64,000 bases of DNA. Source: Natrinema caseinilyticum (GTDB lineage Archaea; Halobacteriota; Halobacteria; Halobacteriales; Natrialbaceae). Position 1 is the first letter of the stretch. Each line of letters begins with the position of its first letter. The translations under genes were made by a program, and so were the position numbers. Of this stretch, positions 18,049 through 26,700 are shown in pieces. Below the pieces are notes generated by a model. It ran no database searches and had not been told where the DNA came from. It worked only from the letters and a program-made list of their open reading frames with translations. The stretch lies in the NCBI RefSeq assembly GCF_024227435.1, contig NZ_CP100445.1, forward strand, positions 1,299,369-1,363,368, in the 5' to 3' direction.

Positions 18049-18726
18049 ATGGCAATCGTCGCTGAAATTTTGCTCGAGGATCACACGCTCCCGTTAGTCG
18101 GCCTCGCGAATTCGATTCCGAGCGGAGAGATCGCAGTCTCTGACTCGGTGGCCCTCGAAGACGGCCACTACCTTCTCACGGTCCGCGTCGACGACGAGTC
18201 GCGTGAAGCCTTCGAGCGCGGAGTAGACGCCCAATCGGAGGTCGTCGACACGGCGGAGGTCGGGCAGACGGCGGATGGATGGTTCTACCAGGTGACCATC
18301 GACAGCGGATCCGATCTCTTCGCCTCCCACGATCCGGAGCAATTCGAAGGTGTCCTCCTGGACGCGACGGTTACCGGCGACGGAGTACAGGAGTCGAAGG
18401 TGTTCTCGGACTACGAGGCGTTCAGACACCTTCGGGACCGATGTGAGATCCACGACATCCCGTTCGAGTTGCTGACTATCGCCGCCGATCCAGAACGTCC
18501 CGGTGAACGCGATACCTTCGGACTCACGGAGAGACAGTACACGGCGCTCTCGGTCGCGTTCTCACGCGGCTACTACGACTCACTGCGTCGCATGACGACG
18601 CAGGAACTCGCCGACGAACTCGGGATCTCCGCCCCGTCCGCGTCCGATCTGCTCCGTCGGGCCGAGCGCCGACTCATCGGTCAACTGTTTGGGCCGAAGC
18701 AGTATTTAAACGAACTTACCCATTAG
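18049..18726 (+). CDS. HTH-10 (Bat-like) transcriptional regulator
   Basis: This 225-residue protein starts MAIVAEILLEDHTLPL, typical of HTH-10 regulators. Residues 1-150 form the sensor-like region; the C-terminal domain carries FGLTERQYTALSVAFSRGYY and QELADELGISAPSASDLLRR. It is followed 38 bases later by an SDR gene, and the pair may be co-regulated. The effector is not known. Confidence 0.9.
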   Translation: MAIVAEILLEDHTLPLVGLANSIPSGEIAVSDSVALEDGHYLLTVRVDDESREAFERGVDAQSEVVDTAEVGQTADGWFYQVTIDSGSDLFASHDPEQFEGVLLDATVTGDGVQESKVFSDYEAFRHLRDRCEIHDIPFELLTIAADPERPGERDTFGLTERQYTALSVAFSRGYYDSLRRMTTQELADELGISAPSASDLLRRAERRLIGQLFGPKQYLNELTH

Positions 18727-18764
18727 CATGACGCTCTCCAGTCCGACGCTCGTATCGATACGTG

Positions 18765-19541
18765 ATGTCAGAAACGACAGCTTCGACGAGCGGGACTCGA
18801 GAAACGTGGCAATTCGACGACACGGTTGCGGTCGTGACAGGTGCGTCCTCCGGAATCGGAGAGGAAACCGCCGCGGCGCTGGCGGATGAAGGCGCGCGTG
18901 TCGTCCTTGCGGCCCGTCGCACCGACGAACTGGAGGCGCTCGCGGACCGAATCGAGACGGCGGGTGGCGACGCACTCGTCGTGCCGACCGACGTAACCGT
19001 CGAAGACGATATCGACTCGCTGGTCGAAACGGTCGTCGACGAGTTCGGACGGATCGACATCCTCGTCAACAATGCCGGCGTGATGCTCCTCGAACCGCTC
19101 GAACGTGCCGAGCGGTCGAACCTCCGGCAGATGGTCGAGGTCAATCTACTCGGGTTGATGAACCTCACGCACGCCGTGCTTCCGCTCATGCAAGAGCAGG
19201 ACGCGGGCCACATCGTGAACGTCTCCTCGGTTGCGGGCCGTCGAGCATCGGCCACCGTCAGCGGGTACAACGCGACGAAGTTCGGGGTGAATGCCTTCAC
19301 CGAAGCGCTTCGACAGGAGGTCACGACCGACGGGATCCGGACGACCGTCATCGAACCCGGTGCAGTCGACACCGAACTCCCGACCCACATCACCGACGAA
19401 CAGATACTGGAACAGTTCGCCGAGATGGACATGCCCACGCTTTCACCGGAGGACATCGCCCGTTCCATCGTTTTCGCGACTACGCAACCCCAACACGTGA
19501 GCGTGAACGAACTCCTCGTCACGCCGACCGGCCAGACGTAG
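18765..19541 (+). CDS. Short-chain dehydrogenase/reductase
   Basis: This 258-residue classical SDR has the nucleotide-binding TGASSGIGEETAAAL near residues 25-39, NNAGV near 103, catalytic Ser in NVSSVAGRR and the YxxxK of GYNATKFG. A 20-residue acidic N-terminal extension precedes the Rossmann fold. I prefer the ATG at 18765 over the GTG one codon upstream. The basic residues after the glycine-rich loop (AARRTDEL) suggest NADP(H). The substrate is not predictable. Confidence 0.9.
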   Translation: MSETTASTSGTRETWQFDDTVAVVTGASSGIGEETAAALADEGARVVLAARRTDELEALADRIETAGGDALVVPTDVTVEDDIDSLVETVVDEFGRIDILVNNAGVMLLEPLERAERSNLRQMVEVNLLGLMNLTHAVLPLMQEQDAGHIVNVSSVAGRRASATVSGYNATKFGVNAFTEALRQEVTTDGIRTTVIEPGAVDTELPTHITDEQILEQFAEMDMPTLSPEDIARSIVFATTQPQHVSVNELLVTPTGQT

Positions 19542-19991
19542 GCCGGACGCGCCACCGCCATCTCCGCCTCCGTATCGACGTCCCCGGCCGCTCGACGTTC
19601 CCGGCCGCCGTACGGACAGTCGGCGTTCAGCAACCGGTGCACGATCGTGACGGGGCTCGCGTCTCTCCGTTTCAGTTCCGAGGCACGGGAACGACGCGGA
19701 ACCGACGGCGAACGCCCGTTTCACGAACGGATTTCCGTTCGTCAGCGATCACGGGTACGGTGGCGCTGTCGCCGCGGGCTTTCGGTATCCGTCGCCGCGT
19801 GCCACCCGCTCGAGCGGGGATGGAGGAGATCAGCGTGGCGTTGGTCCCCGAGTCCGGTACTGCGAGCGCTCGCCCGAATCGGTGGCCTTCGCACGTTCGA
19901 TCCGGTATTGCGACCGGACCGAGACGTCCCCGATAGTGGGACGGCGGCCATCCCTTTATCGGCTCGACGGGCGTATTGCTAGTAACTTCTC
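19542..19991. other. Intergenic, no gene seen
   Basis: This 450-base gap has only arginine-rich shadow frames. No hairpins, repeats or RNA features were found. The last 30 bases before 19992 are AT-richer and may carry the flavodoxin promoter. Confidence 0.45.
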
Positions 19992-20612
19992 ATGGTTTCG
20001 ATTCTCATCCCGTACGGAACTGGAGAGGGACAGACCGCGACGGTCGCCGATCGTATCGCCGACGTCCTCGACGAACGCGGCCACGACGCGACTGCGATCG
20101 ACGCCGAGGAACTCCCGCCCGACCTCGAGGTCGACGGGTTCGACGCGGTCTGTATCGGCGCCTCGATACACATGGGGAAACACCAGTCGGCCGTTCGGGA
20201 CTTCGTGGAGGCAAACCGGGACGCACTGGCGTCCAGGCCGACCGCGTTCTTTCAGTTGTCGATGTCGTCGGCGGTCGCAGACGAGACGCGACAGGCCGAG
20301 GCTGCCGGCTACGTCGACGAGTTCCTCGAGGAAACGGGCTGGCACCCCGACCGGATCGGGCTCTTCGGCGGCGCGCTCCGCTACTCGAAGTACGGCTTTC
20401 TCAAACGGCTGCTAATGAAGCGAATCGCCGGGGATGCGACCGGGGATACGGACACGTCACGGGATTACGAGTACACAGACTGGCACGAGGTCGACGCCTT
20501 CGCAGCCGACTACGCCGCGTTCGTCGAGAGTCGCCTCGGCGTGCGACCGGCCGATCCACGGGACGCCGACCCGAGTAACGTGGACTCGAGTGGCGAGGAG
20601 ACGCTCGAATGA
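19992..20612 (+). CDS. Flavodoxin-domain protein (HemG-like)
   Basis: This 206-residue protein has the flavodoxin FMN phosphate loop at its N-terminus (ILIPYGTGEGQTATVADRIA), the GASIHMGKHQ segment typical of menaquinone-dependent protoporphyrinogen oxidase-type flavodoxins, and LFGGALRYSKYG in the third loop region. The C-terminal 30 residues are an acidic tail. It may oxidise or reduce a porphyrin or quinone-linked substrate in the cytosol. Its stop overlaps the start of the broken downstream membrane gene (ATGA). Confidence 0.85.
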   Translation: MVSILIPYGTGEGQTATVADRIADVLDERGHDATAIDAEELPPDLEVDGFDAVCIGASIHMGKHQSAVRDFVEANRDALASRPTAFFQLSMSSAVADETRQAEAAGYVDEFLEETGWHPDRIGLFGGALRYSKYGFLKRLLMKRIAGDATGDTDTSRDYEYTDWHEVDAFAADYAAFVESRLGVRPADPRDADPSNVDSSGEETLE

Positions 20613-20718
20613 CTGCGTCTCGAAGCGGATGCTGACCCCCGCGTTCGTCCATCCTCGCAACGGTCGCGACGCTGGCACTGACAATCGTTGCGACGCTCGT
20701 CGGATTGTTCGTTCCGGG
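20609..20718 (+). pseudogene. 5' fragment of disrupted membrane-protein gene
   Basis: The ATG overlaps the flavodoxin stop. After eight codons (MTASRSGC) a TGA occurs at 20633, and the same frame then continues into a membrane helix (SSILATVATLALTIVATLVG) until the IS605-type element begins near 20719. The gene thus has both a nonsense change and an insertion. Its 3' part resumes after the element at about 22703. Confidence 0.7.
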
Positions 20719-20784
20719 CTTCTACAGGCGGAGCAGGCCGAGTGCCTCGGGGCTTGACCCCGAGGGTGAAGGCCGTACGCACGG

Positions 20785-21183
20785 CTAAACGTGTTCCGTT
20801 CGCTCGATATACTGTTCAATCGTGTCGGTCGAAACATCGCCTGCTGTCCCCACATAGTACGATTCCTCCCAGAATCCACCGCCCCACAAGTAGTCCTCCA
20901 AGAACGGTTCGTGCTGGTTCCAGATTTCCCGTGCCGTGATGCTCTTGACGGTTCGTACAATCTTGCTCGGTGCGTGCTTCGGGTGGGCAGAGACGAATAG
21001 GTGTACGTGGTCGGGAGAACTGTGGAGCGACAGTATCTCGTACCCGTACTCGTCGCACACGTTGCGGACACCCTCCTCCAGAGATTCCTCGATTGGTTCG
21101 AGTATCACGTGGCGGTACTTCGGACACCACACGAAATGGTAGTTGACGTTGTATACCGTATCGTTCGACCGCTTCTCCCCCAT
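20785..21183 (-). CDS. tnpA: IS200/IS605 TnpA transposase (Y1, HUH)
   Basis: This 132-residue single-strand transposase has the HUH metal-binding motif in PDHVHLFVSA near residue 60 and the catalytic tyrosine in WEESYYVGTAG near 108-110. It starts MGEKRSNDTVYNVNYHFVW, the usual length and N-terminus. It would cut and join the hairpin-marked ends of its element on single-stranded DNA. The protein appears intact. Confidence 0.95.
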   Translation of the reverse strand: MGEKRSNDTVYNVNYHFVWCPKYRHVILEPIEESLEEGVRNVCDEYGYEILSLHSSPDHVHLFVSAHPKHAPSKIVRTVKSITAREIWNQHEPFLEDYLWGGGFWEESYYVGTAGDVSTDTIEQYIERTEHV

Positions 21184-21236
21184 ATCGAACCCACACCACC
21201 AACACAGTTAAGTATATACAAAATATATACACAGGT
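21184..21236. promoter_or_regulatory. Divergent tnpA/tnpB promoter region
   Basis: This 53-base gap contains the AT-rich AGTATATACAAAATATATAC, which offers TATA elements in both directions between the tnpA start and the DUF2080 start. Spacing to both start codons suits leaderless transcripts. Confidence 0.6.
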
Positions 21237-21392
21237 ATGGTGAATCGCTTTGAAATCGACGGCGAGGAAGTTCTCGACGGCGAGGTCAAACCATTCGGGA
21301 ACAGTGCCCACGTCACCGTCCCCAAACGCTGGCGTGGAGCCGACGTGAAAGTCGTCCGAACCTCAGAACCAACCGAACAAGACGAAGAATGA
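21237..21392 (+). CDS. DUF2080 transposon-encoded protein
   Basis: This 51-residue protein (MVNRFEIDGEEVLDGEVKPF, then GNSAHVTVPKRWRG) is the small DUF2080 protein often found just upstream of tnpB in haloarchaeal IS605/IS1341 elements. The VKPFGNSAHVTVPK segment resembles an AbrB-like swapped-hairpin DNA-binding fold. Its stop overlaps the tnpB start (ATGA). Its role in transposition is not known. Confidence 0.88.
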   Translation: MVNRFEIDGEEVLDGEVKPFGNSAHVTVPKRWRGADVKVVRTSEPTEQDEE

Positions 21393-22663
21393 CCGACGAA
21401 CAGGCTCTCGTCAAGACGCTTGACTTCCAACTCAACATCCAGAGTGACAACGAGGGCCTGCTGTACGACGCTACACTCGAAGCCCGCGAGGTGTACAACG
21501 AAACCATCCGTCTCGCCAAAGGTGGCGTGGACTGGGACGCAATTCCCGACCGCGTGGCCGATGACGCCAACCTCGTGAAGAACACGACTCAGCGCGTCGG
21601 TGCGAAGGCACTCAGTGCGATGGAGAACTACTACGAGTACGACGACTTCGGACTTCCGAGTCACACTAAGGACGGTGCGTACCCGCTTCGTGCGAACTAC
21701 GAGGAAGGATACAATTTGTCTCTCACCGACAACGGCGACGTAGCGTTCCGTATCAGCGCGAAACCCTACAAGCACGTTAAGGGCGTCCTCGACGGGAGTG
21801 ACGCCCACCTCGACATTCTCAAGACTGCCCTCGAAAGTGACGAGTGGAAGATTGGGACGGCAGAAGCCCTGTTCCACGACGACAACCCCGAGTTGCACGT
21901 CAACGTCACCAACACCGAGCAGACCGTTCGAGACAAGCACGACTCACGGACGGTCATCGGCGTGGACGTGAACGAGGACAACGTGGCACTCACCGCCCTC
22001 TCCGAAGATGGCGTCGAGGACACGTTGGTTATCGACTTCCCCGAAATCAAGTTCGAGCGCCACCGCTACTTCACGATGCGAAAGCGCGTGCAGAACGCGG
22101 GGAAAGGCAGTATCCACGACACGCTCGAAGGGCGCGAGGAACGGTTCGTTCGTGACCGACTACACAAGGTGAGCCGTCACATCGTGGAGTGGAGCCGTCA
22201 GTTCGAGAAGCCGTGTATCGTCTTTGAAGACCTCAAAGAGATGCGCGATAGTATCGACTACGGTACGCGGATGAATCGACGTTTGCACCACCTCCCGTTC
22301 CGCGCCCTTCAATACTACACGTCGTACAAGGCGTCGTTTGAGGGCATCCCGACCGCGTGGATTAACCCTGAGTACACCAGCCAGCGGTGTCCAATGTGTG
22401 GACACACGGAGCGAGCGAACCGCAACAAGAAGCGATTCAAGTGTAAAGACTGTGAGCATCAAGACCACAGTGACCGTGGTGCAAGCGTCAATATCGCCGT
22501 GAAAGGTGTGAAGAAACTCGATTGGAATGTGCCTGCTCTCAACAGCCTCCCCGTTGTTCGGAAGGTGCGACGGCAGGCATCGGGGGCCGTGGACGCCCCG
22601 ACCGTGACCCAGCCGACCGTTCGAGGCTATCAGGCCGATGGTCGGATGGGAGTGTCCGACTAA
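21389..22663 (+). CDS. tnpB: TnpB RNA-guided endonuclease
   Basis: This 424-residue protein keeps the complete RuvC-like site: Asp193 in VIGVDVNEDN, Glu280 in IVFEDLKEM and Asp362 in QDHSDRGASVNIA. A zinc ribbon CPMCGHTER...KCKDCEH (Cys334, 337, 352, 355) sits between the last two. TnpB proteins cut DNA guided by an omega RNA derived from the element's right end, favouring retention of the element. The length is normal for the family and no damage is seen. Confidence 0.95.
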   Translation: MTDEQALVKTLDFQLNIQSDNEGLLYDATLEAREVYNETIRLAKGGVDWDAIPDRVADDANLVKNTTQRVGAKALSAMENYYEYDDFGLPSHTKDGAYPLRANYEEGYNLSLTDNGDVAFRISAKPYKHVKGVLDGSDAHLDILKTALESDEWKIGTAEALFHDDNPELHVNVTNTEQTVRDKHDSRTVIGVDVNEDNVALTALSEDGVEDTLVIDFPEIKFERHRYFTMRKRVQNAGKGSIHDTLEGREERFVRDRLHKVSRHIVEWSRQFEKPCIVFEDLKEMRDSIDYGTRMNRRLHHLPFRALQYYTSYKASFEGIPTAWINPEYTSQRCPMCGHTERANRNKKRFKCKDCEHQDHSDRGASVNIAVKGVKKLDWNVPALNSLPVVRKVRRQASGAVDAPTVTQPTVRGYQADGRMGVSD

Positions 22664-22705
22664 ACCACGGGAAGCCTCGGGGCGTGACCCCGAGGTGGTT
22701 CACTC
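22560..22705 (+). ncRNA. Candidate omega RNA of TnpB
   Basis: In this family the guide RNA spans the 3' end of tnpB and the right end, with the guide taken from sequence just past the element. The right-end hairpin at 22675-22695 lies 12 bases after the tnpB stop, consistent with such an RNA. The exact 5' end cannot be set from sequence. The guide would begin at about 22706 in the interrupted gene. Confidence 0.45.
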
Positions 22706-23012
22706 GCTGGACCTCGGTGTGGTCGTGCCGGGCGCCGCGCTCTCGGCGTACTGGCTCTGGAACCAGCGACCGTGGGGATACGCGTTCACCGCAGTCCTTC
22801 TCGTCAAAATCGCAACGCTCGGCGGGGCCGTGTTGGCGATGGCGGTCTTCATGATCCGGGACGGGCACCCGGTTCCGGTGGCGCAAATCGGTATCTTCGC
22901 CGCGTTGACCCTCCTTAGCACACTCCTACTCGTTCGGTTTTTCCTCGCGATCGGTCCGGAGTCGAATCGGCCGCCGGTCGATTCGACGACCGAAACCAAG
23001 ACCGAGGCGTAA
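22703..23012 (+). pseudogene. 3' fragment of disrupted membrane-protein gene
   Basis: After the element the frame encodes SLDLGVVVPGAALSAYWLW, then three further hydrophobic segments (YAFTAVLLVKIATLGGAVLA, VAQIGIFAALTLLSTLLLV) and an acidic tail ending TETKTEA. This looks like the C-terminal part of the multi-spanning protein whose first helix lies at 20640-20718. The two parts together are shorter than the multi-helix proteins of this kind that I recall, so a middle section may have been lost as well. Confidence 0.65.
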
Positions 23013-23242
23013 CCGGCAACCTGTGGGGATCTGCGATCGTCGGAATCGGATGTGGTCGGCGTGCGCGGTCGTCGATCGCCTCGGTGTCCCGTCGTCGTAC
23101 TCGCCGTTTTCGACCCGTCGGGAGGGGACGAAATAAGAGGCTCTGTGAACCACTAGCAGCCCATATTTCTTCCGCCTCCGATCCGAACTAACTGATATGG
23201 CCTGGCTCGAGAACTGCGTCACCGACATCCCAGTGCAGGACG

Positions 23243-24061
23243 GTGGATAGCGTGGCTGATTCGGATCCAGAGCCGCCCGTCGTCGGCAAGCAAACGCCGT
23301 CGAGGGCCATCCTCAAGTCCGCCATCGAGGCCGGGCAACACGAGATGGAGCGCGAAACGGAGGGGCTCTTGCTATCGGGGTTTTCGGCCGGTCTCGACAT
23401 CGGGTTCGGACCGTTGCTCATGGCGGTCCTGCTCACGCTCTCCGACGGTGGCTACGGCGAACTCGGCACGGAACTCCTGCTGGCGAACGCCTACGCCGTC
23501 GGATTCATTTTCGTCATCATCGCCCGCTCCGCGCTGTTCACCGAACACACGACCCTCGCGGTGATGCCCGTCCTCGCCGGCCGCGCGTCGCTCGAGAATC
23601 TCGCTCGAGTCTGGGGGCTGGTCTGGATCAGTAACGTCGTGGGCGGGGCGGTGTTCACCGTCTTCATCGTCGTCCTGTTGCCAGGACTGGGAGTCGCCTC
23701 GCCGGAAGCGTTCGTCACGATCGCACACGAACTCGTCGCTCACAACGTCAGATGGCTGTTCATCGCCGGCATCCTCGCGGGCTGGCTCATGGGCCTAGCG
23801 GCGTGGCTGCTCGCCGCCGCACAGGAGACGATCAGCCGGTTGCTCATCATCTGGCTCGTCACCGCGTTGATCGGCCTGCTCCACCTCCCCCACTCGATCG
23901 CCGGGAACGTCGAGGTGCTGTTCGGACTCTTCCTCACGGCGGACGTCACGGTCGTCGACTACGTAAAATTCCTCGCGATGTCGACCGCCGGTAATGCGGT
24001 CGGCGGTGGCGTCTTCGTCGCAATCCTGAAGTACGGCCACGTCGTCCGCGGTGGCGACTGA
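23243..24061 (+). CDS. Formate/nitrite transporter family protein
   Basis: This 272-residue protein has the FNT fold: six membrane segments, with LLSGFSAGLDIGFGPLLMAV first, LFTEHTTLAVMPVLAGR near the first half-helix and VVGGAVFTVFIV and KFLAMSTAGNAVGGGVFVAI later. FNT channels move formate, nitrite, hydrosulfide or acetate with protons. The start is a GTG at 23243 or 23252; no suitable ATG exists. A 17-codon ORF (23197-23250) ends inside this start region. It is followed by a convergent carbonic anhydrase. Confidence 0.9.
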   Translation: MDSVADSDPEPPVVGKQTPSRAILKSAIEAGQHEMERETEGLLLSGFSAGLDIGFGPLLMAVLLTLSDGGYGELGTELLLANAYAVGFIFVIIARSALFTEHTTLAVMPVLAGRASLENLARVWGLVWISNVVGGAVFTVFIVVLLPGLGVASPEAFVTIAHELVAHNVRWLFIAGILAGWLMGLAAWLLAAAQETISRLLIIWLVTALIGLLHLPHSIAGNVEVLFGLFLTADVTVVDYVKFLAMSTAGNAVGGGVFVAILKYGHVVRGGD

Positions 24062-24093
24062 CCGGCCACTCGACGGCCGCGGAACGCCGACCG

Positions 24094-24774
24094 TCAGTAG
24101 TCCCAGAGCCGCTCGATCCTCGAGTCGATCTCCGGGTACTCGGTTCGCAGCGCGTCGACGCTCGTTTCTCCGTTGACGTTGATGACGTGGACGTCCCCCC
24201 GGCGACCGCCGTAGACGTCCTGGAAATCGTATACGACGCCGATCACGTCGACGTCATCGGGAACGTCGTCGCTCCCCTCTATGAACTCGACCTGTCGGTC
24301 CACGTTGTACTCGACGAGCCGGTTGATGGCGTCCGTTCGGTCCACGTCCGACGGGAGGCGTTCGACGCCCGACTCGAGGAACGGCTTCAGCAACTCGATG
24401 CAGTGGGTGATTCCCGCGGGCTCGGAGACGCCCTCGGTCAACGCGTCGTAGGTCGCCGTTACGGCTCCGCACCCGGTGTGTCCCACGACCACGATCGTCT
24501 CCGTTCCCGTGTGTTCGACCGGATAGAGCACGTCTCCCGAGACGACTCGTCCGGCGTCGGTCAGCTGGACGACTCGATTGCCGATGTTCCCGCAAGTGAA
24601 GGTTCGTCCGGGTTCGTCGTTGCCCCACATGTGATCCTGGAGGACACGAGAGTCCGAACAACAGACAGTGACGACGTCGGGTCGCTGGGAGTCCTGCACG
24701 TCGTCGAATTCGGATTGGAACGCGTCGGCGTGGTCCGAATTGCGTTGCAGCATCTCGATGAATTCCTCGCGCAT
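24094..24774 (-). CDS. Beta-class carbonic anhydrase
   Basis: This 226-residue protein has the zinc-site motifs of beta carbonic anhydrases: VCCSDSR near residues 37-43 (Cys with the Asp-Arg dyad) and VVGHTGCGAVTA near 97-108 (His and Cys ligands). A halophile-typical acidic composition is seen throughout. It interconverts CO2 and bicarbonate in the cytosol. It is convergent with the FNT gene. Confidence 0.93.
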   Translation of the reverse strand: MREEFIEMLQRNSDHADAFQSEFDDVQDSQRPDVVTVCCSDSRVLQDHMWGNDEPGRTFTCGNIGNRVVQLTDAGRVVSGDVLYPVEHTGTETIVVVGHTGCGAVTATYDALTEGVSEPAGITHCIELLKPFLESGVERLPSDVDRTDAINRLVEYNVDRQVEFIEGSDDVPDDVDVIGVVYDFQDVYGGRRGDVHVINVNGETSVDALRTEYPEIDSRIERLWDY

Positions 24775-24992
24775 ACGTACCCCGGCGGCGGCGTCGATAA
24801 TAATTCCAATCGTTTGGAACGGGGAATCGGACGGCCGTGGATCGTCTCAGCTGTCGGACGGCCGTGGATCTGCTCGTGGTGATTCCCGACCCTGAGACAC
24901 GTCCTCATCGATGGTCTGCGGTCGTCACGCGGTGGCCGGGAATCGTGCGGGTGGACCCGTTCGTCGCGCTCGAGCGCGACGCCGAACGGGGC

Positions 24993-25077
24993 GACGGACG
25001 CAGGTCGTGTACGACGGACGCAGGTCGTGTACGACGGACGCAGGTCGTGTACGACGGACGCAGGTCGTGTACGACGG
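24993..25077. repeat. Four tandem copies of a 20-bp unit
   Basis: The unit GACGGACGCAGGTCGTGTAC repeats exactly four times and is followed by a partial copy. Each unit contains a near-palindrome (GTCGTGTACGAC across the junction). The array is about 120 bases upstream of aglM. A separate pair of TCGGACGGCCGTGGATC copies lies at about 24826-24872. The array could be a set of regulator sites or a slippage product. Confidence 0.9.
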
Positions 25078-25195
25078 TTCAGGAGAAAGGAGGAAGAACG
25101 GTGTCTCCGCCTTCAGCCGTCGGAGTTGCCACACCGTGATAGAGACTGGGGACCAAACCCAACACTCACAACCCCGTCTCTCCTGTCACCCAGGT

Positions 25196-26536
25196 ATGAA
25201 CGTCTCCATCGTCGGCAGCGGCTACGTCGGGACGACCGTCGCCGCCTGCCTCGCGGACCTCGGTCACGACGTGCTCAACGTCGAGATCGACGCGGACATC
25301 GTCGACAGCATCAACGCCGGCGACGCCCCGATCCACGAGTCGGGTCTCGAGGAGCGAATCGCAACTCACGCTGGCACGTCCCTTCGCGCGACGACGGACT
25401 ACGACGAGATCCGGACGACGGACGTCACCTTCCTCTGTCTGCCCACGCCGCAGTCCGACGACGGGAGCCTCGACCTCGCGATCATGCGCGCCGGGGCGGA
25501 ATCGCTCGGTCGCGCGCTCGAGAGCAAAGACGACGATCACCTCGTGGTGGTCAAGAGCACGGTCCTGCCGGGCACGACCGAGGACGTCGTCGCGCCGATC
25601 CTCGAGGCCGAATCGGGGACCGCCATCGGCGACGGAATCGAGGTCGCGATGAACCCCGAATTCCTCCGGATGGGGACCGCCGTCCGGGACTTCCTCGAGC
25701 CGGACAAGGTCGTCCTCGGGACCGCAACCGACGAGGCGGCGGCCACCCTTCGCGAACTGTACGCACCCATTCTCGACGGCGAGGCGCGTCGCGCTTCGAA
25801 TACCGCGAGCGGCGACGAGCCGCGAGCCCGCGACGGGGCGACTCTCGTCGAGACCGACGTCCGCGAGGCCGAACTCATCAAGTACGCGAACAACGCGTTC
25901 CTCGCGGCCAAGGTCTCGCTGGTCAACGAACTCGGGAACATCGCAGCGGAGTACGACGCGGACGCCTACGAGGTCCTCGAGGCGGTAGGACTCGACGACC
26001 GCATTTCCGAGCGATTCATGCGTTCGGGGCTGGGCTGGGGCGGTTCCTGTTTCCCGAAGGACGTCAACGCGCTCAGAGCCGGCGCCCGCGAGCAGGGCTA
26101 CGAGCCCGAACTGCTCGACGCGGTCGTCGCTGTCAACGACGCCCAGCCGCGGCGACTGGTCGATCTGCTGGAGCCCCACGTCGACCTCGAGGGGGCCCGC
26201 ATCGCGGTCCTCGGCCTGTCGTTCAAACCCGGCACCGACGACGTCCGCAAGTCGCGCGCGCTCGACGTGATCGACCACCTCCAGAAGCGGGATGCGACGG
26301 TCGTCGCGTACGACCCGGTGGCGATCGAAGCCGTTCGGTCCGATTACCCGACTGTCGAGTACGCCGACTCGGCCGAGGGCGCACTCGCGGGCGCGGACGG
26401 CGCCGTCGTCGCGACCGACTGGCCGGCGTTCGACGACCTGTCGTTCGAGGGCATGACTCGATCGATCGTCGTCGATGGCCGGCGGATCGACGTCGACGAG
26501 TCCGCCCTCGAGGTCTACGAGGGACTCACCTGGTAG
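25196..26536 (+). CDS. aglM: UDP-glucose 6-dehydrogenase (AglM type)
   Basis: This 446-residue UDP-sugar dehydrogenase starts MNVSIVGSGYVGTTVAACLA with the NAD-binding GxGxxG. The catalytic cysteine is in GLGWGGSCFPKD near residue 280, with a conserved Lys in AELIKYANNAFLA, and the C-terminal domain begins at LSFKPGTDDVRKSR. It would oxidise UDP-glucose to UDP-glucuronate for S-layer N-glycans. The start at 25196 is chosen because the longer frame upstream runs through the tandem repeat. aglJ follows 164 bases later. Confidence 0.92.
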   Translation: MNVSIVGSGYVGTTVAACLADLGHDVLNVEIDADIVDSINAGDAPIHESGLEERIATHAGTSLRATTDYDEIRTTDVTFLCLPTPQSDDGSLDLAIMRAGAESLGRALESKDDDHLVVVKSTVLPGTTEDVVAPILEAESGTAIGDGIEVAMNPEFLRMGTAVRDFLEPDKVVLGTATDEAAATLRELYAPILDGEARRASNTASGDEPRARDGATLVETDVREAELIKYANNAFLAAKVSLVNELGNIAAEYDADAYEVLEAVGLDDRISERFMRSGLGWGGSCFPKDVNALRAGAREQGYEPELLDAVVAVNDAQPRRLVDLLEPHVDLEGARIAVLGLSFKPGTDDVRKSRALDVIDHLQKRDATVVAYDPVAIEAVRSDYPTVEYADSAEGALAGADGAVVATDWPAFDDLSFEGMTRSIVVDGRRIDVDESALEVYEGLTW

Positions 26537-26700
26537 TTCGACGACGAGGCGACCCGGTCGTTCTCCGAGGGGCCGACCCGGAGTCAACCACCGGTTACGT
26601 ACCCGCATCGGAACAATCACTTCAACGTAGATATCGACGATATAAGCCACCCACTGGTCAATCAGTAGCCTTTTGCAGATCGGCGGGGGAGTATCCCCCG

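Larger units (their letters stand above)
20719..22705 (+). mobile_element. IS605-type insertion sequence, complete
   Basis: The element carries divergent tnpA (minus) and tnpB (plus) with a DUF2080 ORF before tnpB, the IS605 layout. Near-identical subterminal hairpins CCTCGGGGCTTGACCCCGAGG (20745-20765) and CCTCGGGGCGTGACCCCGAGG (22675-22695) mark the left and right ends. No terminal inverted repeats or target duplication are expected for this family. The left boundary is inferred from the shared CTTCTACAGG with the solitary end at 12269-12316; the right boundary is approximate. All genes look intact, so it may be active. Confidence 0.88.

Noticed and set aside
24993-25077. Tandem repeat as a CRISPR array
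   Set aside because: Units are contiguous with no unique spacers, and no cas genes are present.
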